A stretch of DNA of 64,000 nucleotides, taken from Posidonia oceanica (taxonomy: Eukaryota; Streptophyta; Magnoliopsida; Alismatales; Posidoniaceae). A program made the position numbers and the translations under genes. The DNA lies in the NCBI GenBank assembly GCA_037176725.1, contig JAZBRS010000026.1, positions 54,662,501 through 54,726,500 on the forward strand, read 5' to 3'. The notes under the pieces were generated by a model. The model was not told where the DNA came from and searched no databases. It saw nothing but the letters and a program-made list of their open reading frames with translations. Positions 23,301 to 35,270 of this stretch are shown here, in pieces. Within the stretch, counting starts at the first letter, position 1. Every line of letters starts with the position of its first letter.

Positions 23301-24640
23301 CTGAAGACAGCACAGTGGATGTATCTGTTACTCGCATTGAGCAGCCTGCACACTGTATGAGCATTGAAGAGGCAGATCCAACAACAGAGGAGCAGCCATG
23401 GTACAAAGACATAAAAACTTTCCTGGAGTCTGGCAGCTTTCCACCCGGTACCTCAGTAGTGGATAAGAGAACTCTGAAGCGTCTGGCGTCAAAGTATGTA
23501 TTAGGTGCAGGACAGTTGTACAAAAGATCATACAATCAAATGCTCCTGCGCTGCCTGAACAAATCAGAGGCTGATGCGCTGATGCTTCAAGTGCATGCAG
23601 GGACCTGTGGCCCGCACATGAATGGCGTCCTCCTGGCCAAGAAAATAATGCTGCAAGGATACTACTGGCTGACCATGGAAGTTGACTGCTGCCGATTCGT
23701 GCACAAATGCCATAACTGCCAAGTGCACGGCAACTTTATCCGAGTGCCCCCTCAAGAACTGCACAGCATGTCGTCGCCATGGCCCTTCTCCACCTAGGGG
23801 ATTGATGTCATTGGTGCCATCTACCCTCCAACTTCTAATGGTCATCATTACATTCTGGTAGCGATTGATTACTTCACTAAATGGGTGGAAGCGACCTCCT
23901 ACATAACGGTGACTGCCGTGGCTACAGAAAAGTTCATCAGAAACAATATCATAGCCCGGTACGAGGTCCCGCATGCAATTATATCTGACAATGGCACAAA
24001 TTTCATTGCTAAAAGGATCGAAGACTATCTGCAGAGCTTCAATATCAAACATCACAGATCCTCACCTTACCGGCCACAGATGAACAGTGCAGTGGAGTCC
24101 GCCAACAAAAATCTAGTCAAAATCCTGAAGAAAATGGCAGAAACTCATAAGGACTGGCATGACAAGCTTCCTTACGCACTCTAGGCGTATAGGACATCTG
24201 TCCGCACTTCAACAGGCGCCACCCCATACTCTCTAGTGTATGGCATGGAGGCGGTGCTGCCCGTCGAGGTAGAGATCCCCTCACTATGGATCCTACGTGA
24301 AGCTGAGTTGGATGAAGCAGAATGGGTCGAAGACCGCTGCGTCCAACTAAACCTGATTGATGAGCACAGGCTGCAAGCTATGCATAATGCTCACTGCTAT
24401 CAAAAGAGAATGGCCAGGTCTTACTTGAAGAAAGTTCAGCCAAGAGGCTTCCAGACAGGGGACCTTGTTCTACACGCCATTCACTTGCCTGATGCTCGAG
24501 GGAAATTCCGACCTAATTGGCATGGCCCCTTTGTAGTCAAGCAAGTCTTTTCTGGCGGTGCTGTAACTCTTGAGGATATGGATCAAGTCGAGCAATCTGA
24601 GCCCATCAACCTCTGCTACCTCAAGAAGTACTATCAGTAG
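23301..24640 (+). pseudogene. integrase of element F
   Basis: Zinc-binding HHCC residues: His 23593, His 23614, Cys 23708, Cys 23717. Catalytic core: Asp in GIDVIG (23804), Asp in SDNGT (23987) and Glu in AVESA (24095), with 35 residues between the last two, the classical D35E spacing. The C-terminal module has GKFRPNWHGPFVV (GPY/F type) and ends at TAG 24638. No chromodomain is seen, as expected for Tat. Interrupted by TAG at 23795 and 24182; both sites carry Trp in many relatives (my recollection of the family). It would insert cDNA into the genome. Confidence 0.88.
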
Positions 24641-26093
24641 CCGAAGGCGGCCCCGTTGCAGATACTCTTCTCCCACCTACACACTTACATTCTCACTTCT
24701 TACATTCCCATCCTACCTGCATCTGCTATCTTGTCTCTTACATTTGTTCTTGAACATCCGCTCATGCTTCTTCTATCCTACTCATGCATCATCTCTTTTC
24801 TCAAATCATCATCGTCATCCTCTTAAGTCACGTATTGCATCTTCTGCCCGGTGATGAAAACTAGAAGTGCTTGCCTGCTCTGGAAAGAGTCCACTCTGCC
24901 TCACCCGGCACTACTTAGACGTCTTAGCTAGTGAGGGAGCCACCATCAATCAGGACAGGTGAACTGCCTAAAACTCGTAAGGACATACACCTCTGAGGGA
25001 GAAAAAATGCTAGGATGTGAGGTTGAAAAAAGTGAGAATAGACATCTAGGCTTGGGCGCGTCCAAGGATCAGAAGACGAAAACAGAAGCCGGCCCTAGAG
25101 ATAGGGGTGTGCAATCTAACCTTGTTCCTTCTACCCACCACATAGCAGACCCAAAGCCCACATCCATTACAACCCAAACACCCTTCTTTTTACCTCCAAA
25201 ATGGGGATAACAAAAGCCTGTAAAAAAAAAGAGAAGGAAAAAAGTAAGCAAAAAAAAAAGAAAAAGAAAAAGAAAAAAAAACAAAACAAAACAAAACAAA
25301 ACAACAAAAAGGGAAAAAGGGTTAGACAAGGATCGACTCGAAGATACAGGCAATATCATCCCCCCGTACCTTACAAGAAACCCAAGGGTGTAAGCCTAAA
25401 AGGGTCTACCACTTCCCTCCAAAAGCAAACACTTACCATCACCTAGCTAAGGGCAGAGAAAGATTGCATACCCATGAGGGAGAAATCAAAAAAAGAGAGC
25501 AGAAAGAGTAGGTGTAGGTCCTGAGAGCACGGCAGGTAACCTGTCCTCACCACACCACCACCTGTATACTGCCAACACCCGTTCCGGAGTGCCACTAGCA
25601 AGCTAAGAGTCCAAGTAAGGCCCAGTGAGTCAGGGATCACTCCCTTCCTCTGCAACAGGCACCAAAGCACTCCGTATGCTGAGGGCACCAAAGCATACTA
25701 ATCATCTCTTAAGCATACCAACCTGCATCATGCATACATGCATCTTCAATCATCCTTTCCTTCTTATCAATCATTCCGCTCTGCAACTCGCTTCAACTCT
25801 GAGACAAGTACTCCTTGCCAAGCATGCGTTGATGCCGTTCGAGCTGCGCTGGTCCAAATCTCCTGCCAAGTCCTCGCCCCATGTCAACAAGAATACTACA
25901 GAACTCTCCTGCCTATGTGTGCTTAGCTGCTATGTTCTGATATTAACTGCTGAGTATTATTGAACTGCTTTATCAGCTTCAGATTTTGCTTCCTGTTAAA
26001 GATTATATGCCTGTGTGTTCTGACTGTTTGCAGTATTGATAACAGGTACCTTCAAGCTCTGCAGCATCTGCCTGTACCCTTGCAGCCTGCGTC
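24641..26093 (+). other. spacer between integrase and third ORF of element F
   Basis: No supported gene. It is pyrimidine-rich at 24660-24840, with an A-rich/purine-rich tract at 25216-25325 (runs of A with G and C interruptions). An acceptor-like TGTTTGCAG ends at about 26033, shortly before the third ORF, and could allow its expression from a spliced mRNA. That expression route is inference. Confidence 0.5.
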
Positions 26094-27296
26094 ATGGGAT
26101 ATCCAACTCTTGAAACCCCAGTGCACTGTTCTGAAGCCCTGCGGGGCTGGATTGGCAAGATTACTCAGGAAGACTGAGAGAAGCTGAGCCTCTGGGGCAT
26201 ACCTACAAAACTACTGAAAGCGGCTGATGTCGAAGTGAGCCGTCACCTTCTGTGCGCTGCCGCAAGATTCTGGAAGCCGGCACACCATGTCTTCTGCTTC
26301 GGAAGAACTGAACTGACACCTACTCTGGAGGAGGTGTGCCGCATTTGTCGCTTCTCCCGACTGATGGGACTGCCCATTTTCATGAGGCGTGACAAATACA
26401 TAGCGGTCCTCTGCAAGTTATCTGGGCTATCTACTGACAGGTGCCAGCAAAGACTGATCTGCACTAGCGGCCCTGCACCCATGCCGCGCTTGCACTACTT
26501 TGATGAAATCATAGACAAGCGTGCTGAACTCGGAGATGATTTGTGGCTTCGGGGATTTGTCACCCAATTTATGGGAGAGCTGATCTTCACTCATGGCCGG
26601 ATGACAGTCGCGATAGAAATTGCTGAAATCGCACTAGCTGTGGTAACTAGGCAGATCGACCTGGCACCAGTCGTCTTGGCTGAAACTTACTATGGACTGG
26701 ACCGCATCTCCCAGCACTGTCGCCACTTCCACGGCTGCGGAGTGCTAGTACAGATCTGGCTGGCTGCGCACCTTGAACTGAACTTGCTGCGTCCCCGGGG
26801 CCACATCATTGAAACATACTGCAACAGTGGCCACGCCAGGACAATCAAGAAGTTCCCCGAAGAATACAAGAAGTTATATGAGCTGACGGACGACACCGTC
26901 ACCTGGCGCATCATCCCGTCTACGGCCGAGCCCTTTACTATCTTCTTCGATACCCGTGATGCGCGACTCGTGGTGCTGCCTGGATTCACCGGAGGTGTGG
27001 AGTATCACCCCATCCGGGTCATGCGGCAATTTGGCCTCCAGTAGGGCACCTTCATAGACAGCACAGCCCCAAGACTCCTTCAAGCATATCCTTACGGGAC
27101 AACATCTGCTACAACAAAACTGGCTGATCTCATGCAACATGAAGTGCGGTCTACTAACCTGGCATCTGCACAAGGCTCGGGATGTACTCCCGAATATCTG
27201 ACGGAGGTACAAGCTTTCTGGCCTATCAGTGAGATACCTCCTGGCACTCCGCAGTTCCTTGACTCCCGAAGGGCAAAGAAAGCCCGGACCGACTAG
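26094..27296 (+). pseudogene. third ORF of element F, DUF7745/plant-mobile-domain-like
   Basis: A 400-codon frame from ATG 26094 to TAG 27294, broken only by TGA 26175 (in context ITQED*EKL, consistent with CGA to TGA) and TAG 27042 (element C has CAG). Motif RFWKPAHHVFCFGRTELTPTLEE resembles the start of the DUF7745 / plant mobile domain group, recalled from memory and not searched. Later come DTVTWRIIP, VLPGFTGGVEYHPIRVMRQFG and a basic end KKARTD. Element C keeps the last 224 codons open with closely similar sequence at the same position, so the protein appears to belong to the element. Extra ORFs near the 3' end are known in plant Ty3/gypsy elements; the function is unknown. Confidence 0.7.
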
Positions 27297-27831
27297 AGCA
27301 TCCATGTAACTGTCTGCCTATTTTCTACTGTAAACTTTTGGCCTGTCACAGGCATGTAATCAAAATCAATCAATACAAAGGCATTCTGAGCCACCTGTTT
27401 GCATTTCAAATCTGCTTCAAGTGCATACGTCATCATATCAATCATATCTGCAGGGCCCCTGGCCAGACTTGCTGCCAAACACTGCGGGAAAGTCCTCATC
27501 AGTCAACCCAACTGCTGACCCATGACATCTGAACAAACAAGCTGCCGGGCACCGTCATCCAGATCTTCATCAACGGGCTAGAACCCCCAACTGCCCGGCG
27601 ATAGGCCCGTCAACCTATCATCATCTTTGGGCTGGTACCCCAAACTACTCGTCTGGCAAACCCGATAGTTTTGTCTTCACCCTCTGCTTTCGATGCCAAG
27701 GATGCGTTGGCCAACCCCTGGTATCATCCTGATACCAAGGGCATCTTTTGATCACCCCTTGGTATCATTCTCCCTCTCTTTCCCTCATGATATTCCTGGT
27801 ATCATGGGATGATTCGCTCTCACGAAACCCA
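27297..27831 (+). other. start of 3' untranslated region of element F
   Basis: No gene. The first 250 bases are unique-looking. From 27540 inverted-repeat phrases begin (CGATAGGCCCGTCAACCTATC at 27599-27619), and the hairpin CCCCTGGTATC..GATACCAAGG is at 27715-27740. It leads directly into the tandem arrays. Confidence 0.55.
27715..27740 (+). promoter_or_regulatory. conserved 3' hairpin (F copy)
   Basis: CCCCTGGTATC, short loop, GATACCAAGG. Related hairpins occur at 39744-39776 (B) and 62914-62940 (C) in the equivalent 3' region, with different loops. Role unknown. Confidence 0.5.
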
Positions 27832-28400
27832 TTCATTTGCCGGTCGATAAGTCCGATATCTTATCATCGCTTTCCCTTTGCCGGTCGATAAATCCGATAT
27901 CTTATCATTCCATTATCCCCTCTTTGCCGGCCGATAAGTCCAATATCTTATCATTCTATTCTTTTATTCATTTGCCGGCCGATAAGTCCGATATCTTATC
28001 ATCTCTCTTCCTTTGCCGGCCGATAAGTCTGATATCTTATCATTCCTTTATTCCCTCTTTGCCGGCCGATAAGTCCGATATCTTATCATTCTATTCTTTT
28101 ATTCATTTGCCGGCCGATAAGTCTGATATCTTATCATTCCTTTATCCCCTCTTTGCCGGCCGATAAGTCTGATATCTTATCATTCTATTCTTTTATTCAT
28201 TTGCCGGCCGATAAGTCCGATATCTTATCATCTCTTTCCCTTTGCCGGCCAATAAGTCTGATATCTTATCATTCCTTCATCCCCTCTTTGCCGGCCGATA
28301 AGTCTGATATCTTATTATTCTATTCTTTTATTCATTTGCCGGTCGATAAGTCCGATATCTTATCACCCCTTTCCCTTTGTCGGCCGATAAGTTCGATATC
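27832..28400 (+). repeat. GATAAG..CTTATC hairpin-monomer array (F)
   Basis: About a dozen units of the form GCCGGCCGATAAGTCCGATA followed by TCTTATC, separated by alternating pyrimidine-rich spacers of two lengths. The inverted arms GATAAG and CTTATC enclose TCCGATAT. Arm bases are nearly invariant while spacers drift. Confidence 0.9.
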
Positions 28401-28564
28401 TTATCAATCCTTTTCTTATCAAACTTTCAATCAATCTTATCAATCCTTTTCTTATCAAACTTTCAATCAATCAATCACTCCTTTTCTTACCAAACTATCA
28501 ATCAATCAATCACTCTTTTTCTTATCAATCATGAATCAATCAATTAATCAATCAATCACTGCTC
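28401..28564 (+). repeat. CAAT/TCAA simple-sequence stretch
   Basis: Imperfect (TCAA)n with repeated 'cttttcttatcaaactttc' phrases joins the two hairpin arrays. A (TTGA)n stretch occupies the equivalent place in element C (62425-62455). Confidence 0.75.
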
Positions 28565-29515
28565 TCTCCGGTTGATAGGACCATAAACTATGATCTTGAG
28601 CTGATGTCTTATTTAGCCCGCAGTTGTGTTATACGGCTGACATCCAATAACTGTCCCTCGTAATTGCACTTTCCGATTGATAGGGCCGTAAACTATCATT
28701 CTCTGGCTGATGATCCAAAACTCATCCTTGGCTGATATCCAAAACTATCACTTGCAATTACGTTATACGGCTGATATCCAGTAACTATCCCTTGCAATTG
28801 CACTTTCCGGTTGATAGGACCGTAAACTATCGCTCCCGGTTGATAGGCCCGTAAACTATCGCTTCCGGTTGATAGGATCGTAAACTATCACTTGCAATTG
28901 CATTATACGGCTGATAACCAGTAACTATCCCTCATGATTGCGCTTTCCGGTTGATAGGTCCGTAAACTATCACTCCCGGTTGATAGGTCTGTAAACTATC
29001 GCTTCCGGTTGATAGGCCCGTAACTATCGCTTCCAGTTGATGGGACCGTAAACTATCGTTGTGCCAATCATGTTATACGGCTGATATCCAGTAACTATCA
29101 CTCGCAAATGCCCTTTCCGGTTGATAGGATCGTAAACTATCGCTCCCGGTTGATAGGCTCGTAAACTATCGCTCCCGGTTGATAGGCCCGTAAACTATCG
29201 CTTCCGGTTGATAGGACCGTAAACTATCATTCTCTGGCATTTGCGTTATACGGCTGATAACCAGTAACTATCACTCATGGATTGTGCTTCCGGTTGATAG
29301 GACCGTAAACTATCGCTCCCGGTTGATAGGCCTGTAAACTATCGCTTCCGGTTGATAAGACCGTAAACTATCCTGCACAATCATGTTTTATGGCTGATAT
29401 CCAGTAACTATCACTTACAACTGCTTCCGATTGATAGGTCCGTAAACTATCGCTTCCGGTTGATAGGTCCGTAAACTATCGCTTCCGGTTGATAGGACCG
29501 TAAACTATCCGGCCG
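28565..29515 (+). repeat. GATAG..CTATC hairpin-monomer array (F)
   Basis: Units such as CGGTTGATAGGACCGTAAAC followed by TATC (about 29 bases), mixed with GGCTGATATCCAGTAACTATC and GGCTGATGATCCAAAACTCATC. Every unit is an inverted repeat, GATAG/CTATC, GATA/TATC or GATGA/TCATC, around an 8-10 base loop. Higher-order grouping with TTATACGGCTGATA phrases is visible. Confidence 0.9.
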
Positions 29516-30055
29516 ATAAGCCCCACACCTTATCACCCTCTTCGCACGACTTTGTCCCAGGAAGGCAAAGTCCCACATCCCCTTTGCGATAGGAGAGTCG
29601 GCCTCTCTCCCCTCGCACCCTTTTTGCTAGCTTGCTCCCTAGGCAAGGACAAGCTGCACTTTTCCTCCTCGCCTTGTCGTGCAAGTTTGGCCTACCTATC
29701 GAGTCTTTGCGCCACATCGCGTTTCTTTTTAGCTTTCTTCTTTTGCATCACCTTTGCACTTTCCTTTTCTAGCACTGCATACTAGTCCAGCATCATCAAT
29801 ATCTTCTGCTGCAGTAGCATTCTTATCTGTACTAACTTTTGCACTAACATTTGCATTGCATTTGCATTGGCATGCATTGCGTACTTTGCATCTCATCCAT
29901 CTGCACCTGCACCTTTGCATTGCGGCAACGGGCTACAATTTTCAGTGCATCCGCCGAATAAGTAACTCACGCCCACAGCAAACCTCTGCTCCCGTCGGTC
30001 AGATGGAGTGTCTTGTCAACCCTGAGCAGCGGCCTCACTTCGCTTGACCTCACTC
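29516..30055 (+). other. distal 3' untranslated region of element F
   Basis: No gene. It has a last GATAAG..CTTATC unit (29513-29536), then a stretch with CTTGCTCCCTAGGCAAGGAC (29632-29651) that resembles the single-copy precursor of element B's 68-bp satellite, then ATTTGCATTGCAT phrases. The final part ('gcatccgccgaataagtaac', 'tcaaccctgagcagc') is conserved in B and C, reverse-complemented. Confidence 0.6.
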
Positions 30056-30068
30056 AGGGAGGGACATC
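30056..30068 (+). promoter_or_regulatory. polypurine tract of element F
   Basis: AGGGAGGGACATC lies directly before the 3' LTR start. It is conserved, reverse-complemented, at 39223-39238 and 60910-60925 (CTCAGGGAGGGGCATC). It would prime plus-strand DNA synthesis. Confidence 0.8.
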
Positions 30069-33000
30069 TGTTGACACCCCATTTTGACAGACTTGAATCA
30101 ATTGGAATCTCCTGGTGACTTATGGATCCAAACCTAGGTCAAAACTACACATTCCTTTTCATCCTACCCTTCAAAACAAGCCCAAACTTGACCTAAGATT
30201 ACACCCCTTTTCCTAGCCCAAAACCTATCCAAAAACCATAAGAAAACTCACCATCCCTAACTTGGCAAACCTACCCAAACACTTAGAAATTTTCAACCCA
30301 AAACTACTCCTAAAAATCCTAGAAAACCTAGGTAAAACTACTCTTTTTCTACACCTCAAAACCCTTCCAAAACTTTCCCAAAACTAAACCAAAACCCTAG
30401 GTCGAACACTAGGGACCTTAGGCCACACACTCCCCAAATTTCACCTCTTCCCAAAACTTCTAACCACTCCATTTACCCAAATTATCCTTTTCTCTCTCTT
30501 GGATTATTCTTTTCTCTCTCCTCTCTCTCTCCTGATTATCCTCCCTCTTTTCACCCCCTTCTCTCCCTTCTTCTTGCCTGGCTATGGGCCCCCCTTGTGC
30601 ATCTATCTCTTCTCAATCTTATTTTTATTTTTATCTTATTTTTAGCATTTTCTTTGACTTTCAAAAAATTATTTTCTTTCAACTCCTCTTTTTCCTCCTA
30701 ACTCCTCCATTTCTCCCTTTTCTTCTTTCTTTCCCTTTTCTTTTCCTTCCTTCTACTAAATCCCTAAAAAATCATTAAAAACCTCTAAAACTCTAAAACA
30801 AAAGAAAAGCAAACCAAAACCCTAAATAAAATAATAAAAAACTTAAACAAACTATTAAAAACCAAAAACCTAACTAAATCTAGCTAAAATGGAAAACTAA
30901 GAATGCAACTTAAAAATGCAAAACAAATGAAAGGAAAATGCTGTAAAATAAAGGAAAAAACCAAAATGTAATCAAAACAAGTAAAAGTATAATCCTATTA
31001 AAAAACAATCAAGAAAACAAATCCTGAAAGAAAGGAAACACTTAAGAAATACTAAGGCTAGTAATTAAGGAAAAAACTTAACTTAAAAATCCTAAAAACA
31101 AACAATTTGAAAACTGAATTTAAAAATAAAAACAAACAATCAAAAAATCTGAAAACACCTAATTAAAAACTTAACAAGAAGACATAACCTAAAAAATATT
31201 AAAAGAAATTAACAAACGAAATCAAATCTAAAAGGAAACTTAAACAAAACCCTAAAAAGATTAAAATCAAAAATCTAAAACTCACCCTAATTAATCTAAA
31301 AACAAACTTTAAAAAATCCTAATTAATATCCCAAGTGTTTAACAAGAAAAACATAATTAAAAAACAACTTAAAAGACTTAACAAACATTTAAACAAAATC
31401 AAAGACAAAACAAAACAAAGAAAACCCTAAAAACCCTAATCAAAACTAAATCTCTTTAAACCTAATTAACTAATAAAAAACAATCATTAAAAAACTTAAT
31501 CAAAGTCCTAACTTAAAACACAATCATTCTAAAAACCTTTTCTACATTTATTTTATTTTTATCTAATTTATTTTTCTTCTTTCCCTTCCTCTTTCCCTTC
31601 CTTCCTTTCTTCCTTTCTTTCTTTTTTTCTTTCTTTTCTTTTCCTGGGCCCAGTCTGGCCCGTTCCTCTCCTTCCCTTCCTTCTTCCTTTCTTTTTTTCT
31701 TCTTTTTTTCCGCATGCGGCCCGGCCCGTTCGCTTCCTTCTTCCTCTTCTTCCCTCCTTCTTCTTCTTCTTCCTCCACGATTCCTCCCGCCAGTCTCCCT
31801 CTCCCCTTCAAAAAATTTCAATTCCTTCTTCCCTCTCGATCCCATCAGCACCAGCTCACCCTCCTCCTCTCTCGCGTCTCAGCGGTTCTTCCGGGGGCAT
31901 TTACTGCCCGTCTCCTCGCCGGCCACCTCTCCATCAGCTCCAGTGCTCGCACCGGTGGGATTTGAATCCCTCAGCCTGCGCCCACTTGCAGCTTGAGCCC
32001 CTGATAAAAGCCTCACCACTTCTCCTCCTTTAACGCCTTTTCGCCATCCCAAACAGAGTGAGAGAATTTAAAGCTCAGAGCCACCGAATCCCTCCTCTTC
32101 CTCTGCCAGAAACCAACTCCTCCCTCTCTTCCTATCCACTACAATCCAGAGCCTTCAACTCCATCCAAATCGCTCCCAATTCATCCCCCAAACTCCACCA
32201 ACTTCCAGCAACACACTCCACCCGTTCCACTCCCAAATCCAACCCAGAAACCATTCCCAATCCCCTAAAATCCTTTCCAGAACCCAACATCACCCTCTCA
32301 AAATTCCGAGCACCACCGACCACCGAATCCCTCCAAACTTCTCCCTGCAACTCACCAGAATCCTACCTTCTAAACCCACCTGAGCTTCGACTCTAAGCCT
32401 CACCACCGACCGAGAACTTCACTTCAAACACTTAACCCATCTTCTGCCAGAAAATCAACCCAGCTACCCATCTTCACCTTAGCCGTCTACCGACCCACCT
32501 GAGCATCCAAAACCCTTCACCCGTCATCTAGGAGTACACCGCCACCTTGCAATTGAGCCAGCGAGTAGTGGACATCCTTCCCCACCTCCAGCCATTTGCT
32601 GTGCACCCAAAAGTGCCAATCTCCCCACCAGTCTTCGAAGCTTCATTCCAACTGGTTAGGAAGCATCGGAGGACGTCCAGGAGTCGATCCCAGCAATCCC
32701 AAGCCGTCGACGAGCTCCACAGCACCTGATCCAACCCCATCGGCAACCACTAAAACAACCCATGTCAGGGGGGGCGTTTCGGCCAGCGAAAGAGGTACCC
32801 CCTCTCTCCCTAGCTTAGTTTCCTTCTCGGTGTGCTTTTCTGCCCATTAGCTTTAGGTTTTACCCCCTCCTGCTCCGAGTCATCGCCGCCACTCCGTCGT
32901 CTTCTTCGGCGAGCCCCAGCATCTGTCCCGCCGTGCCAGTGAGTAGAACGACGCTCCGTCGATCCCCCGAGGTCCGCACGGCCAGCAGCAACTCCCCGAT

Positions 33001-34433
33001 GGCTCCAGAATGCCACGGCGTCGCGTCGTCTACCGGTCCCACTCTCCTCTAGTTCGCACCCATCGTCTTCTCCGGCCATCTCCGGGCACTGTCACAGCTC
33101 CCCGACGCCGCTCCGGACTCCGTCAAGCTTCGATGAATCTCCCCAGCCGATCGGCATGCCCCCAGCACCCCTCCTTCGCTCGCGACGGCCACTGGTAGCG
33201 CTATGCTATAGTGGTCGTCGTTCTGTGGATCACTGTAGCTTTATTTTCCTTAACTAAGCTATTTTGTTATTAAATTGCATTTTCAGTCCCTGTTTTTACT
33301 TTATTGCATTCTAGTCCTGCCTCTGTTTAAAACTCATTTAATTCCGCATTTAAATCATATGAAATTGCATGAAAAATCCAAAAAACTAATTAATTGCATG
33401 TTAGTCCCTCTGCTATGTTTTCCTTCAGTGATTATTTTAGTTCAGGCCCTCTGGTTTTCCATTATTGCATGTTAGTCCTTCAATCAATAATCTGATTTAA
33501 TGTTTATATTTTACCTTAGTAAATTGCGTTTTTAAACCCTGGTGTTTTCCCCATTTGCACTTTAGTCCTCTGTTCTGTTAACTTATGCATTTATTTTTCA
33601 ATTTTTCTTACTACATTGCATCATTTCCCCCATACTTTCTGATTTTTGCATATAGGTCCTTCATTAATGCACAGCATGCATTTAAATGCATATTTTGCTT
33701 ATAAAATTGCATTTTAGACCCTACATGTTTTAAAAATTGCACATAGGTCCTCTGCATGCTTATAAAAGTCATTTAAATGCATATTTTCTTATAAAATTGC
33801 ATTTTATACCCTGCATATTTAAAAATTGCATATAGGACCTCTGTTTGCATTCCCAGACCATTAAGACCACTATTTTGCTTACAAAATTACATTTTAGACC
33901 CTGTATATTTCAAAATTGCAAGTTAATCCCCCATATGATTTCATAACTTGTCCTAATGCATGTTTACTTTGTAAAATTGCATCTTGAACCCTGCCTTTTG
34001 CAAAATTGCACTTAGACCCTCTAGTTTTCAAAAACCTTGCACGAAAGCTCCTTAAATTTTCAAAATCTTTGTATTTAGACCCCCACTTTTCAAAAAATTG
34101 CACATAAGTTCCTAGGTTTTCTGAAAAATCATCCTTAGGTCTTTTCTTGCATTCTGCATGCATTGCACTCATACATTCTTGCATTTGGCATTCCTGCACA
34201 CACTTAAGCATTCTTAGCTCCCATTTACATGGGAGGACCTATTGTGCACACCCCTAGGACCTCCTGTACACCTAGATCCATCTTTCTCCCCTGTTCTGGC
34301 CCCTCTGCCTTGAAGCTGGGATATCTTCAGATCTGGCCGTTGGATCTTCTCAACCAAGCTACCTGGACGACCCCGGCGGAGCGCTCTTCAGCATGGACCA
34401 AGCGGTTTTCAGATCAGGCTTCAGATTTCCAAG

Positions 34434-35270
34434 GTAAGTCCTCCTGAACCCTTGCACAGCATTCATTTGCACACCATTTGCATTGCATGCATCATTTTTG
34501 CTTTCTGTTTCCTCGAGCATATAGAGTAGGACTCCCTCTTCTTATCTATCAACACTGCTTCCTCTTTTCGCGTACTCCCAGTGCTTTGTGTTGCGTTTCC
34601 CTTAGATTCACCACTAATTGCTACTTTCTTCCCCCTTTTCCACGATCTGATCGCATCGCGAGCTTTTGGCAGCGTGCGAGACACATCGTGGGACATTTTG
34701 GTGGGAAACAGTCACAAAACAGTGGTAATCCTTCTACTTGCTTCCCTTCCCCTTTGTAGGTCTTCACACCTACTTTGCGCGGTCTTTAAACAACGCTCGT
34801 TCTCACACTTGCGCTGTTTATTTCCCTTTCGCTTCTCCTACCCTTTTTCTTTGCACCTGCATCTGCGTGGCTTTATCGATGTTTTATCTCGCTTGTTTTG
34901 GCACCGTTTTGCATGCCCGCTTTGCTTTTGGCACCGTTTTGCGTGCTGGCTTTGCTTTTTGGCACCGTTTTGCGTGCCCGCTTTGCTTTTGGTACTGTTT
35001 TGCATGCCCGCTTCGTTTTTGGCATTGTTTTGCATGCCCGCCTAGCTTCTCGCACCGTTTTGCATGCCGTTCTTTGTTTTCTCGCACCGTTCTGCGTGCC
35101 GCTCTGTCTTTTGCACTGTTTTACGTGCCGATCTCGTTTTCTTGCACCGTTTTGTGTGCCGCTCTCGTTTCTCGCATTGTTTCGTGTGTTTTACGTCGTT
35201 TTCTCTTGCATGTCGCCTGCATTGCTTGGTTTTACCGCTGTTTTGCTTTTCCGTCTGCATTTGCATATAG
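34434..35270 (+). other. candidate intron in 3' LTR of F
   Basis: Donor AAG|GTAAGT at 34434 and acceptor GCATATAG| at 35270, equivalent to 13023-13948 of the 5' LTR. See that entry; no transcript evidence. Confidence 0.35.
34895..35200 (+). repeat. 30-bp tandem array, about 10 units (3' LTR of F)
   Basis: Same monomer family as 13485-13880 but about three units shorter, so the two LTRs of a single element differ in array length. Confidence 0.9.

Noticed and set aside
27832..28400. CRISPR-like look: short palindromic repeats with spacers
   Set aside because: Spacers are near-identical to each other, spacing is irregular, and the setting is a plant retrotransposon 3' region with no cas genes.
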